Source: Morella rubra
Taxonomy: Eukaryota > Streptophyta > Magnoliopsida > Fagales > Myricaceae
NCBI GenBank assembly: GCA_003952965.2
Contig: CM025854.1
Location: 4,385,931-4,449,930, forward strand
Length of the DNA: 64,000 nt
Direction: 5' to 3'
In this document: piece after piece, positions 51,386-64,000 of the stretch
How the letters are laid out: the number at the start of each line of letters is the position of its first letter
How positions within the stretch are numbered: position 1 is the stretch's first letter
Made by a program: the position numbers and the translations under genes
Notes under the pieces: generated by a model
Database searches by the model: none
Told to the model about the DNA's origin: nothing
Seen by the model: only the letters and a program-made list of their open reading frames with translations

Positions 51386-54300
51386 GTCACCACTTCCACT
51401 TGACTTCGTATTTTATCAGCCTGCAAATTTTCTCATCTACAGTCAATTTAGGGATTTTACTTTTCCAACAAATATATTATTTGTCTAGACCAAAGGAAAC
51501 AATTTTTGATCATGTTTCAGTCGTATATGATGTTAAAAGACCCGATTCTAAAGTGTGCTTGTCTGTGTGTAATTTGCATCCATGCATATTAAAGTAGTGG
51601 TGTGTCAAACACATAGAGTCACCTTTGCCTGTGGCTTTTTTCTGACTATTTCATATTTGGCTATTACACTATCACCACATTGATTCATGTATTGAATAGG
51701 CATTTATGTTCTCATACACTGGAAAAATTGCTTGAAAGGAAACTTTTTATGTCTCTTCTGCTAAAAGCAATCAATTTCCTGTAGAGAGATGTTTGTGATG
51801 ACACTGAGTTGCCCTGGACACAGTGCATAAGAGGCACTTGTCTATTAGCAATCCGATTTACCATTATGGAAAGGTTTTTGCAAGAGACTTTTGGTTGCTC
51901 AAGGCCAAATGATGGTTTAAATTCTGTAAGAACAAGAAATACAGGTCTTGTGCTGCCAACCACTACCTACATGTATTATTTGGATGCCATGAACTAGATG
52001 ATCAACATTAGATTCACATGCTAAACACAGGAGTGTAATCTTGCTTCACTGTTCACATGTAAGAAGTTACTTTTCGCATTGCTATACTTGCTTGCTGTGC
52101 TCCTATAATTGACAACTTAAAAACTTTGTTGCCTCGCTGTAATTAGTTGATTCTTTTGTCCCAAATGGACGTACCAATTCAAAGTTGATCTTTCTAACTG
52201 ATAGACATGTTAAATGTTTCAAATTGTATTTCAGAAAATTGACTATCTCATCTGTTGGAACAGAGGCAAAGTAATCGGGCTTTCTTCTTTGGCAACCAAA
52301 CAAAAATGTCATTACTGCCAATGGTAGACACTAGTTTCTTGGGTGCCTGGCTGAAAATGAAGTGTAGAGGTATGTGGATGGTTTCTGTGACCATTGTTTC
52401 TTTCATTTCTGGCAAAGCTTTTTACGTCTATATAGTTGAGTAAGCATCAATAATTGGCAGTTATGGGTCCATTTTCTGTCGTGAGTGCATGCACATAGGT
52501 TAGTTCTTTTTTAATTAGCCATCATGTTCTTGTGATATATAATCCTGAGCTTCAAAATAGGCTTTGTTCATTCTATAATTCTTCCCTAGTGAATAATCTG
52601 TTTTGGCCTCTGAGAGTTACTCAATTTGCGGTTTCAAGAGCAGGACAACATTTAGGACTGTACACAAGTATCAAGAGTCTGATCCGCTGTAACCCTGTAC
52701 ATATTTTAAACTAGAGGAGAAAAAAACATCTAAACAAATATAGATGTAGAACAGATGCTTATCTTTAAACAGGATGAGAAAGATGTTTATAAAGGGAAAG
52801 GAAAAGGCTGAAACCTTTTCTTTTGGTTTTAGTTCTGATCAAATCAGAGGCTGATCTTATATTGACACTCAAGAAATCGGTGATCAAGGTAAAAATTTAA
52901 CCTCACAATTGAAGGAGCATCTAGTTATAGAATTCGGTCCTTAGCAAAACAAAAATAGTTTATCTTGTAGAATTCTGCTTGTATTTAGATGTTGATTTTG
53001 AGACTGTAGAAAGTTATCGTCTTCCTATCGGGAAAAACATAAACTTGTGAACTTGTATCATTAGGATGCTGTCCTTAAGGTTTCATATGAGATAGTAACC
53101 CAGAATTGAACTTCCAGGATTTGTGAGAGCAAACATTTACAAATCCTTTAATCTACCATATGCAGATATATAAGCTTATTTTACAGAAAGGAAAGTGATA
53201 TCTAAGCTTATCTCACAATTAAACCATAAACCAAAAAGTAGAAAGAAACCATCAGATGAAGTAAAGGGTTCAGGTTGGGAACCAATACCGTAAGACTGGA
53301 CTGTGATATGCTAGCTTCCATTTTGCATGCTGGGAAACTCGAATCTAATGCAAAATAGCATGGAGAAACTTTGTCAGTGTCCAAAATGCAGAAGTTAGCT
53401 TAACCTCTCCGTGTTGCCGTCCTAAACTTCCTGCGCCTTTGTGTTGAAATTCTCGATTGTGGCTGATAGTTAGTATACAAAAATTTATCGTGGCATGCAG
53501 TTGAAATCTGTGGATCGTTAGATATCTGTATTAGTCTCTTGACAGTAATGTTGCTAAAGTAAGCAAGAACTGACAAAAGGCCACTTATATGCTAATACAT
53601 TGGTGAGTTGGCCACAAAGGCAAATGGTCCTACAGATTGATCAGTCACATGGTCTAGTAGCCTTATACACCTTTAGTGAAACAACACATTCAATTGAAAG
53701 ACTTATCCTGGACTAAAGCTTTTCTTATATGATTCACTCACTCACGGAAAGAAGCAACTACACTTTTTGAATAGCTTCTTTGTCAGAAAGGCTAGTGGGG
53801 TTACAGAGCCCTTTCTCACATATGATCTGGATCTGATATTTTTCCCTGGGGGTTTTAATAGTTCAATGATAGAATAGAAGGCCTTAACCAAGGACATATG
53901 GCCTATGGAACTATTTCATACCAATGCGGTGGACTGCCAACTGTAGAATTTTGTCTTGGGTCCAAATGCAACATACATATCTGGAATCGCATTTATGGAG
54001 GGTTTTTTCTACCATATATTTCTCAAGTAGAATATTGAAGGCTAATAACCACAAATGATAGTTTGCTTTTTTGCTTTATTTAAAGTTAGATCCACCGAAT
54101 GATTTGCTCTCAACATTCAAGCTACACATTGAAGTCTCATCTGAAACCTTTCCATCATAATCTTTTCTACTTTACAAGTATTGCTTGTATACTAATATAT
54201 TCAATCTGAGGAAGATTATATTTTTGTGCCCCGATGCAATGAATTGTAAGAAGAAAATTTGAAAAAGCAGTTCGTCTCTGATTAGTTGGTTTTGTATTAA

Positions 54301-54532
54301 GTCTGATAATTATTTTTTGCTCATGATAATGATATCGAAGACTCATCTACGCAGAACCTAGTGGAGTCTTCTGTATTTCGTTTTATTCGTTAATTATAGG
54401 GTCAGAAGTAGCCACCAAAGAGGGTCCCCTTCTTGCGTGTCCCAAGAATCCATCTAACTAAATATGACCTCCTAGTGGAATATTAGTTGTGAAAACTAAA
54501 ATTAAATATTAATTTGTTCTTTTAATTCCAAT

Positions 54533-54753
54533 GGGTTGGCCTGGTCGGATTTAGAGGCGTGCTCTTTCTGAGGTCTTCGGTTCGAATTTGCTGAGGTTAT
54601 AAATTCTTTGAAATCACTCTTACAGCAAAGTCGGATTTACCTGGTCTATGTAGTTTCTGGCATTATACCAGTCTAGAGTTTATCAACTCGTTAGGTGAGT
54701 TTTACACTGATGGACTTGTCAGGCTTAGTTTATTCTCATCACTCAAAAAAAAA
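54533..54753 (+). mobile_element. tRNA-derived SINE (right arm copy)
   Basis: A-box-like TGGCCTGGTCGG at 54537-54548, B box GGTTCGAATTTG at 54579-54590, body of about 150 bp, and an A9 tail at 54745-54753. Mirror of 47917-48137. Confidence 0.65.
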
Positions 54754-57631
54754 GAAAATTAAAGTTTAACAACTTTTGATGCTTGAACATCTACTTCACT
54801 ATCATGATACATCAGAATTAGGTAGCCCATCTAAGTAAAGCGCACCGGATTTAATGATTTGTTAATTTGGAGGAAGTTTGATAAGTTTTTCTTAATTAGC
54901 CGGAAAGGAATGCAGAAAATTCATAATGTATTTAAGGTAAAAGAACTGAAAAACCAAAAAAAGAATATACACGCGTGAGGATCACAAGTCATTTGCTTCA
55001 GATCTTGGCTAATAACTAATAAGCATTCGGATTGACACGGCCAAGGTGGCACTTCAACGAGGGACCCAGCCGCATGATGGTCTTGATGACCATTCGAGTC
55101 TTTGGCATAACCCAAAAATCTTAAGAGGTCCATGAGGAATTATTACCAACTCCACCTACGAAACCTCAATTTTTGTATGCATCTGTAAATGTTTCTCTTT
55201 ATTTTTTTTTTATACTGTTATGTCTGCATTTACAATTACGTAAGCACATCTGTAAAGTGGCGTAAGATTACAAAAAAAGGGATCTCGATCGGACCGACCA
55301 ATCAACGCATTATTGTTAACTCTGCGCCGCCCTTACGTTGGTTAACAGAGGCGTCTGCAACTTGGTCCTGCTCTTTCCCTTTAAAAAATTATTATTTTAA
55401 ATTAAAATTTAACAACTTTTCAAGAAGTCTTATAATGCATTTTTTGTCCCATTCCTAAGAGCATCTTGCTCGCAAGAGTTAAAATGTAATAATGAATTGT
55501 GAGGTTGGGTAATATGGAGGAAATATACAGTCCTAACAATTTAAATATAATTTTTTGAATAACTGTTTTAGTCAAGTGAATGTCATTTTACTTGCTTTGT
55601 TAATGCTTGCAAAGGCTACGATTGGATAGAAAAAATAATAGTGGTGGAGAGGCTAAGATTTTACCACAATTCGAATGCTTCAAATTTAATTAAAGGGCAA
55701 AAATTCAAATGATCGGGTAATTTTTTACTGGGTTTTAATTTTTTTATTTTATTTTTTCTGGATAACTAAGGCCAATCTGCAGTATATCTTGTACATTGGA
55801 ATTTTTTAGCCGCATTAAAAATTCACTTTCTTGAGGTGCTTATTAGCAAATTCCAAAACCACGGCAGCCAAGAGGCTAAAATTTTCTGCTAAAATCTGGA
55901 AATGCTCCTCTGTCTTGCCTGTTGCTCTTCTCTATTTTCCTCCAGGCAACCTGGGTTCTGTCACTTTCCCGAGAAAACTACAAACGTGATGGGTTGCCAG
56001 TCATTTGGTCGCAACTCTTTTTTTTTGTTTTGATAGGTTGGTCACGACGCACAACCCTGGTTCCGTATTCAAAAGTTGCTTTGGATATTGTAAAGCAACA
56101 CCTGTGGTCCTACATGATAAGAGTTTTCCTACTGTACGTATCTAGATGAACATGATTGAGGGCCACGATTCTCTCTAAAGGTGGTATGTTATTTTCACCA
56201 TCACCGTCCTATAAAAAGGGTGATACAACATGGGTGGGCTAAAAGTGGCACCGCCTTCAATGGTCTGCGAGTGGCATGGGATTTCTGTGGGCCCAGATAA
56301 GAAGACCCACGTGAATTGATAACCATGTGATCCAATAATTCTAAGTGACAGCCTGATTGTCTACGCGGCACCATGTCAGCACTGATTTCGTATCTTGAAA
56401 GATATTCGGTTACTGTATTATGTGAGAATTTTGTTTGTTTTAAAAATTTTTAAGTGGTGTTAATTTTATTGGTATGTGTGTTGTATTTGTTTTTAAGTAA
56501 TGTTAAAAAATATGTTTAGTTTATATATTCTCAAAATTTAAAAAAATTTTAAAATGTGAAAAAACCGAACAAGATTTTGGCTTCCTGTTGCGTGGCTAGG
56601 GATGCTAGCCGTCCTTAGACCTTACGACGGGACCCACCCATATATGGGGTCCGGGATTGTTTATCCTGTTAAGTAAAATTTTTGTTATTTCCATAAGCGT
56701 CTACTTGGCAGCCATATCTGGCAAAGGGTGACAGGTAGAGCTCGACAAGCATAGAAGAAAACTCCATTTGAGAGTAAGGAAGTATTAATTCGCCTAAAAA
56801 AAACCTGGCTTTAGGCTGAACTTGGGTCAAACTCATTTATCCAAGAAAAAAAAAACTTGGGGTCAAACTCAATTACTGTCGCGATAAATTCACTGCTGAC
56901 GCTCAGGTGATGCAATTAATAATATCTTGGATTCCCGACTCTGACAAATAATACCGTTCAAAACAAAAGTCATCGGATTCCAGAAGGATTGCATTATAGA
57001 CGACATAAATGGCACTGCTATAAAAGGTGGCCAAAAGCCTTTCACGGCGTTAATTTTGGGAGCTAATTCTGTTTGGGCGCCGGCTCAGAAGTAGTTGGAC
57101 CTGGTTCTGCTTTAATTAGCGTGCTGTCGTTTACGGACCAGCTCTTATTCTTGAAGGACTAATCTGCTAGAAACTTAACTTCAGGCAGGCCCAGTTTCCC
57201 CCAATAAATTGACATGCCGGGATTTGACATAAACCGGTTGCAACTATAATTTTCAAGCCGAATTATCACATCCCAATTCATTGGTTTCTCTCTCAATTGA
57301 AACAACCAATTAATGCAATGTTTCTCAGGTCAAGCTTTGCAAGTGGAAACAAATTATATATAGGCATCTGAATTTTCTTCTGTATGCCAGTTTTTTGTTT
57401 TTTTCTCGAGGGTATATAATTATTACCTTCTCGGATAAGGGCCGGAATTTGGCCTTATCTATGGATTGCAAAGCTGAAAGCCCATCCTGATGGTGTAATC
57501 AGGCCCCAGCTTGTAAGGAGCAAAACGACGTCGCTTTCTCTGCGCACCTGCCTTGCAGACCCACTGTCATCACCGTTCCCTAAAAGAATAACCCATCGCA
57601 AACAAAAGGTAAATCGGATCCCCGAAAAAAG

Positions 57632-57729
57632 AGGCGGGAAAAAGAGCCGTTGCTAACCAAAATTTCCAAGGTTTTGGCGCGAAAACGAAGTTTACTCGGT
57701 TTCGGCTGCCCGTAAATTTCCGGGCAGCT
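57632..57729 (+). promoter_or_regulatory. E2F sites and hairpin upstream of SMR (right arm)
   Basis: Mirror of 44942-45040. Contains TTTTGGCGCGAAAA at about 57672-57685 and the GCTGCCCG/CGGGCAGC stem at 57705-57728, about 560-610 bp upstream of the right-arm SMR start. Confidence 0.5.
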
Positions 57730-58284
57730 GTCTCTCTTCTTTTCCTTTGTTATAGTATATTATTTGTTCTTTAGAGACGGTGGCTTTTGGCAAATTGACT
57801 TGGCTCACGGGTTTGCATCTCCTTCACAAACACAATCAACATACTATAAACCATCTTTTTGCTCCATCACAAACTCGTTCTTATTATTTTCCCATAAATT
57901 CTCTGCTTCTCGTTCTCTCTCTAGCCTCTCGAAAAAATAGTCTTGCAAAGATCCTTTTTTTCTTATTCCGACTCTTATCCCTCTTTTCTATCTGATTCTC
58001 CAGGGTCCTCCTTTAACTTGTTCTACTTGATTTGTTCTGATTCTCAGACTAAATACCCATCTTTCTATTTACTTTGGTTGAATCCGATTCTCATAGTATA
58101 GCTTTCACTTGGTTTTGCTTGTTCTTATTCGTAGATAAAAACTCCATCTTTCTCTTTCCCTTTGATTTGTTCCACGCTAGTTTTGTTTTGGGTGGTTTTG
58201 ATCAAAAGAAAGCGCGTTTTCTTTCTCGGCTTTGCTGCAATTTCAGTCCAAAGGGTCGATTTTTATCTCGTTTGTATTAGAGAG

Positions 58285-58569
58285 ATGGGCGTCTCAAAAA
58301 AGCCGCAAGTGGACGGAGGTCTAGTACGAGCTTCTTTGAAGCCGATAAACACGAAGCCCAGAGGAAAAGAGAGCCAAGACGATGACGAGGATGCATGTTC
58401 CACAACCCCAACTAGAAAAGAAACAAGAATACCAGAGATATTGCCTTGCCCACCAGCCCCAAGGAAGCGCCGGCCGTCTTCAAGGTGTCATTTCGACGGT
58501 CCTAGGGAGTTCTTTCCTGTTCCTGATTTGGAGACAGTTTTCAAACTCCGGGTGGAGAAAGCAAACTGA
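58285..58569 (+). CDS. SMR6: SIAMESE-RELATED cyclin-dependent kinase inhibitor (SMR6-like), right-arm copy
   Basis: Encodes the same 94 residues as the left-arm gene at 44102-44386, with the same SMR motifs ([34 protein letters not shown]). The two genes are transcribed away from the palindrome axis, about 13.9 kb apart start to start. If the palindrome is genuine, this is a second functional gene dose of a mitotic inhibitor. If the palindrome is an assembly product, it is the same locus counted twice. Nothing in the sequence distinguishes the copies as allele or paralogue. Confidence 0.88.
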   Translation: MGVSKKPQVDGGLVRASLKPINTKPRGKESQDDDEDACSTTPTRKETRIPEILPCPPAPRKRRPSSRCHFDGPREFFPVPDLETVFKLRVEKAN

Positions 58570-61500
58570 GAGTTAAGATTAGTTAATCCGAAGAAGGCAA
58601 AAGAAAAATATTAGAGTTGAGAGTAGTTGAGAATTTAGAATTAAGGTTAGAGGGTTTTTGTTGGGTTTTATTTATTTATTTTCTTGTTCTCGTTTAGTCT
58701 TTTATATTCTTTCTCTTCTCTGTTGTGGGTGTTGGAGGGAAGCTGATGTATAAAGAGTTGATATGATATTTAGCAAATGTTTACTCTAGTCCGGTTCATG
58801 TTTTTGTAATGGTAAGTTTCTAAATGATTTGCAAGCTTGTTACTTCGGTGGATATTGATTTGCTATCTCTTTTTTTTTTCTACGCGATTTGCTATCTTTT
58901 GTTTGGTGCTTGTGTGGGAAAGGATTACTTCAACTGTTGGATGGTTGTTTTGGTAAGAAATGACTGACACAGAACCGGAGATTTCTTGTCACATGCACTC
59001 TTCGATCTCTCTCTCACAACTCTCATTACTTGTGTACACGGATTTGAAACTTTTACAAAGCTGAAAAGGTTTTTTCCCAGTGTACCCTGTCTTCCTGCCT
59101 TCTCCGAATCTCCAGAACTCATTATTCCCCCAAGATTATTTACTCCAGTGCTCAGACTCATACCCAAACCTTCAAGCATTTATCAGAGTTGTTTTTGAAC
59201 TAAATTGGTCTGTTCTGGTTTCATCTTTTGCTCTCTTTCTTTTTTTTCCTGTGATCATCTTTTGCTATTGTTCTCAACACTACCTGACTTTCATGCTGTC
59301 TTCCTACTCTCAAGCTCTCTGCCCCCACACAAAAAAACACACGTGTGATGTGTGCATAGAACTGCTATACCAGTCAATACCTACCTACGTAGCCAAAAGT
59401 TGCACCAAATGTGAAAGTAAAATCTTTTTTTCGTGGCTGAGATGCTGCACGGATGCTTCCCAATTGATTGACTATGACAAATACCCTCACAAGTCATCAG
59501 CTTAGACCCCCAAGTACCTTTTTTATGCACTGCCACTCTTTAATCTTCTTCTATGTCCCACTCACGTGCCCCACCTCGCCTGGAACTCTATGCAAAGCCA
59601 ACTTCCTCGTAATGCTTCTCTGATTATGAAAAGACAAACATATATAAGACGATACATTAGCATCCTATGTGGGGTTGAAGGACTCTTTGGTACAAATTGC
59701 AGATTCAATGCTTCAAGCCACATGATGACAAAGAAACTTTCTTAAAATTCGGTACTTGATATGGCAAATTGATGCCTTTGTGGATAAGATTTCAGACATG
59801 TTTTACCATTTACCAGATAACCTAGCCGCGCAGTTGTTTATAACAGAGTAGACAGGATATGTTCTGCATAATCAAGGGATATGCTTAAAGTGTTAACCAA
59901 ATCTATGTTCTCTTTCCTATTAAACAATAGTTCTGGGGATTAGGTTCCTTTAAAGAAGAATACCGTAAAGTTAAGAGGTAAAAATATAGCTCCTACTTTA
60001 TCAGATTGTGGTCACTTTGGATTGCATGAGCAACAGTGTCAATATATTGGTGCAGCAGTTGGACGCCACCTGAGGTAAGCTGTTTGGTTTTGGTTTTTCT
60101 TATTTGGATATACATCTTCAATAGAATATTCTGGACTTCATCCTTTGCTTGTGCTTCCTTTTGGGGAGCAGCAGATTTTACAGAGCTAAAAAAATTCCCT
60201 TGGCTCCACTATGTTTGAAGAAGATTTTGGATGAAACTAAACCTTGATTGGGTGAAGCTCCATTGAAAAGGAAACCAAAGGCATTTAAAACCATAAATGT
60301 TATTGCACCATGCATTCTCTCTAGCAGGCCTCAACTAATTACTTGTGTTCTAAGACCACTCACAAACTGTATCAAATTCCTCTCAGTCCTTATCTATATC
60401 TTTAAACTTATACCTTATCCCATGATTGACGGGAGGTAAAATCTGCAAGAACTATAGTCTATATATTTAACTGGTCTTTTGGCGACAATAAACAGTATTA
60501 AACTGGTTCAGTTCTAGATGGAGCTGACATCCTTAAGTGAAACTGTATGTTTTTTCACTAACTTAACTCCTGGTCAATGGCTTCTGATTTCTTTGTCCCG
60601 GTGGACCCAACCAAACCCGATCATCTAATTTGATCAAGACAAAGCCACAGAAGCACATTGAATTAACTTCCCCTTCTTTATTTTTTTTTGCTGTTCTTGG
60701 CACAGATGGAAATAACAAGATTGCCTTGAGTTATGGTCCGGACCTGAGGCATTGAATGAGCAACATGTCGCCTTAATGGTCTAGTTGACCATTGAGTTCA
60801 CATCATACTTCATAGTCAAGAGTGGAGACAGATTTGACTCGTGCCATGTCGTTGTACTTTGCCAAATAATTGTTCCATATAGAAGAACCCAGAATACCAT
60901 GTGCAGCTTAAAAGTAGTTTCAAAGATATTCCGAATGCATATATAGGAATTCTTTAAGCAAAAGAAAGTCTTTTATTTTTTTCCTAAGCATGTGATTACT
61001 TTCTAGCATGGTTCTAACTTCTAATATTGGACTGGAATTTTTTAGCCTCACCTTATCAGTTATCATATGGGTATGATTCTCATATGTTGTTGGAACTTAA
61101 TCGTTTTAAATCGTAAGTTTTTTATGCAAGTAATAATTTGAACCCTGAATATATGTCCAACCCACATTCTCAAAGACCTCATTGCCACTTCAAGCTAACA
61201 AGTGGGTCTCCCACCTCAAATTCATTATTTCTTCATTTTATTATCATAAGATTTTTGGATCTTAAAAATAAACTCAAGACATTTCAAGATAAAATGATGG
61301 CATTTACAGTTCATAATTGTTTAACCAAGGTTACTGCCAATGCACATGCGCATGATAAATTCATTAGAAGAGACCGATGCGTTAATTGGCTACATAAGCT
61401 GGAGAAATACAAATACCCATGTGAGCTTCAACCAAAATACTCAACAAGCATATGTTGAAGTAAGTGAAAAACTGAGCCCCATGCTGTATTTGGGATTTTT

Positions 61501-61573
61501 CTTGGGCTAATGTGCTGCACTACATAAATAATTAAACAATGTTAATTAAACCAAAAAACTAAAAGTACCACAC

Positions 61574-61574
<1 letters not shown>
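58570..61574. other. Right-arm non-coding DNA downstream of SMR
   Basis: Mirror of 41096-44101. Includes the duplicated unrecognised frames at 59080-59505 (141 aa, plus) and 61138-61458 (106 aa, plus). I see no domain, splice pattern or promoter that would make either a gene. Confidence 0.4.

Positions 61575-61615
<41 letters not shown>
61575..61615 (+). repeat. (GA)n microsatellite, right arm
   Basis: Mirror of the CT repeat at 41063-41095, longer by about 5 bp overall and with an internal GG interruption. Confidence 0.95.
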
Positions 61616-62006
61616 TGCGAGAAAATTTGAAATAGTAGGAGAGAGATGATTGAGGGGCTGGGGATACTAATTGAGAAAGAGGAGAAGAAGGGTGGACAAT
61701 TGAGGCAAAAGATAAGGGATAGAAAGGAATCCAATGTACAAAAGAAATGGATCTTAAGTAGACATCTACACATGGGCCTCCGAGGGAATCCTAAGCAGAC
61801 CAAAAGATTCTTGGTTTTTTTAGGAGATTTAAAAGATTCTTAAAAATGAAACATCACGTACACATAAACTCGTGAACAGCCAATCATCGACTTTCGTTAC
61901 CTCTAAGCTGACTTTTAGGATTACGCGGTTTTTTGGACTCTGCCCCAATCACCCAACCCCAATTCCTGCCCTAGCCCACCACTTTGGGTGACTACCCGAC
62001 CTGCCC

Positions 62007-62083
62007 GGGAGTTTTGGCGGGAACTTAAAACCCTTGCACAAGGAAATTTTGATTTTAGTGGGAGGACTGAAGTTTGGCGCCAA
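62007..62083. promoter_or_regulatory. Pair of E2F-like sites (right arm)
   Basis: Mirror of 40592-40663: TTTTGGCGGGAA and TTGGCGCCAA. No recognised gene is adjacent. Confidence 0.4.
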
Positions 62084-62339
62084 GAATTATTGTAGCCCGC
62101 GAAAAGCGGGCTGTCGCGGCTTATTTCTTTTTTCGGCTCCTAGCCGGTCAGACGTGTCAGCATTTTCTTATCTGACGCGTCGAAAACTTGAAACGAAGGA
62201 ATTGCAACCAACTATTGAATCCTGACCGTCGAAAATACACGGATTGGGGGCCCACGTGAGAAGTTGAGGAGGCCGTCGATTTGATTCAAACTTCTGATTT
62301 CGTTTTCGCGACAAAATTGAAGGTTTAAAAGCATTTTTA

Positions 62340-62763
62340 AGTAGATTATCCGTTCTAGCATTTTTGTTAGGATAGATAATTAGTTTAATAAAAAGGATGA
62401 AAAATATTTTCTAGCAACTTATCTATTATAATTATTTTTATAAAAAAAATTAATATGTGAACAGTAACTTTCTATTTTTAGAGAATTACTGTTCACTTCA
62501 TAATCTTAAAATATTAATATATATATATATATTTTTTTTTTTCCCCAAACCGTTAAAAACGAATACTTAAAAATATAAACATTAGAGAAAGAATAAAAAA
62601 ATCTTTAAAAAATAATATTTAAATAAAATAGTAAAAATAGATGGTTAAAATAGAGTAAGTTATTGTGAGTGTTTTAAAAAAATTGATAATTAAAATAGAG
62701 AAGTGTGTTTTTTGGTTAAATAGAGAGTCAAATTTGAATAAACTGTAATACTCTAACAGTCAC
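62340..62763. mobile_element. MITE-like AT-rich element (right arm copy)
   Basis: Mirror of 39903-40335. Net 9 bp shorter than the left copy through a 4-bp loss (TAGC), shorter A and G runs, and single-base changes in T/A runs; one base is gained. The TGAACAGTAA/TTACTGTTCA hairpin is conserved. Confidence 0.45.
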
Positions 62764-64000
62764 TTTGTCGATTAGGAAGAACAAAAATTTCAGTTCCTTC
62801 GTTAAAAAATAAATGGTTTTTCTCTTATGAAACGAAAATTGTTGAGTATCAAGTTTCTATTCCAAGGCAAAAAAATCTGCCACTCATAGTGCAAGCCCAA
62901 ATAATTACATATTAGAAATGAATTTTGATTCGTTTATAAATAGCCTAATATTTATAATTTTTTTTTAAAAAAAAAAGCTACAATAATGCAATGTACCCAT
63001 GTTTTGTCATAGCCCATAAGGACCACCCAAGCAAAGGAACAGGCTTGGGCCAGAACAGGGCCCATAAGGTGTCGGTTAGTGAGCCCAATTTGGAGCTCAA
63101 TTACAGAGGACGAGTCTCGGGAGGAGGGAAAAGACATAGAAATTGGGCTTAATGTGGGCGGGCTAAGGTCACAAGGGAGTGGAAAGAGTTGGGGAAACTT
63201 TGTTTGGTGCTTACCAACCCAACCTGTGCCCAATTCACAGTAGCTTTTGTTTTATGTTTCTTTTGGGAAGCATACATTAGCTTCGAAAGTAGGACACCCA
63301 TGAAGGACTCCAGCCCCAATAGCGTTAACAATGAAAGTTGACGAGTCTATTTTACCCCAGCGAGAATATTGATGGGAGAGGACAACTGCCCATTTTATAG
63401 GACATGGACCCCAAAACAAGAGAAGTTCCTTTTGTCGGGAACTCGAAATTAAAAATTATAAACGAAAAGGTAAAAATAATTGACATTTCAATTTTAAAAG
63501 AAACTGAAATGGAAAGGCCACCACCTTAGATGTTAAACCTGAAAATTTTTTATGGGCCTCCGGTTAAAAATTCACACGCAAAAAGACGAAAGAAAGGAAA
63601 CAAAAACCAGAGGTGTTAGATGGGTGCTTAGAAAATAGAAAACCGTGTTAGATGGGTATAAGGAATAAAGTTTTTTTGGGTACTGTTCTAAGCGTGTGCC
63701 ATAAATAATTGCGGTACCTGAACATAATATAAGGCTTTCTTCGAGATGGCATTTGATCAGTACGTATTACCTTCCTCGCATATTTTAATTCGCCTCATTT
63801 GTCGACTCCAAGCCTAAGCTTGGGTGAGTGAAGACAAATATTTCATCTCCTATTTGCTGCACCTTTCTATCGATTCATGAACCCACATGTGACATATTGC
63901 TCACTTTTAGGCACTGACAGCTTATATAACAGCGCTCGATGGAGTTGCTTACCGGTACTTCTCGTACAGGTTCCAATTTCCTGCTGTCTATCTTCCTTTC

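Larger units (their letters stand above)
51386..64000 (-). repeat. Right arm of the >25-kb palindrome (truncated by the window)
   Basis: Reverse complement of 38666-51284. The last base, 64000, pairs with 38666, so the repeat continues outside. Features inside mirror the left arm: SINE 54533-54753, E2F/hairpin cluster about 57632-57729, SMR gene 58285-58569, GA repeat 61575-61615, MITE-like block about 62340-62763. Beyond 64000 a further mirror of 38 kb and lower (possibly including the F-box gene) is possible but not visible. Confidence 0.98.

Noticed and set aside
51073..51597. Reading the mirrored frames beside the axis as a pair of divergent genes
   Set aside because: They are one 65-aa frame counted twice by symmetry, with no family or splice support.

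Overview
The window is nuclear DNA of a flowering plant, probably a woody core eudicot. The genes are split by many short AT-rich introns. Their products match land-plant families (plastid half-ABC transporter, GP210 nucleoporin, SIAMESE-RELATED CDK inhibitor, F-box/LRR protein). The intergenic DNA carries MITE-, SINE- and LINE-like debris and dinucleotide repeats. I cannot name the species from sequence alone.

Layout. (1) About 479-17161, minus strand: the 5' 28 exons of a GP210/NUP210-type nuclear pore membrane glycoprotein. The 3' end lies beyond base 1. All 28 exons join in one open frame (1588 codons). (2) 17162-20544: GP210 5' flank, a possible LINE remnant, and a tandem pair of small acidic ORFs. 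(3) 20545-27267, minus strand: a complete 18-exon gene for a chloroplast-targeted half ABC transporter of the ABCB26/TAP1 type (685 aa). (4) 27268-30411: a MITE, a minisatellite and other non-coding DNA. (5) 30412-33453, plus strand: a complete six-exon GPI-transamidase subunit GAA1/GPAA1 (716 aa). (6) 35818-37245, plus strand: an intronless F-box/LRR (RNI-like) protein. (7) 38666-64000: one enormous, nearly perfect inverted repeat whose axis lies at about 51335, with a 101-bp unpaired centre. Each arm carries one copy of a SIAMESE-RELATED CDK-inhibitor gene. The palindrome runs off the right edge, so its true end is not visible.

The genes do not form an operon-like unit. From memory, SMR6, an RNI-like gene and the GP210 gene EMB3012 are adjacent on Arabidopsis chromosome 5 (At5g40460, At5g40470, At5g40480). 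The same three families occur here with ABCB26 and GPAA1 between them, which suggests conserved microsynteny plus an insertion or lineage loss.

The most striking structure is the >25-kb palindrome. It could be a very young inverted duplication. However, its unpaired centre resembles, in order, a badly read PacBio SMRTbell hairpin adapter, which would make the palindrome a fold-back read carried into the assembly. A second suspicious spot is inside the GP210 gene, where a 282-bp exact repeat flanks a scrambled copy of adjoining sequence. Both should be settled from raw reads before any biology is built on them.
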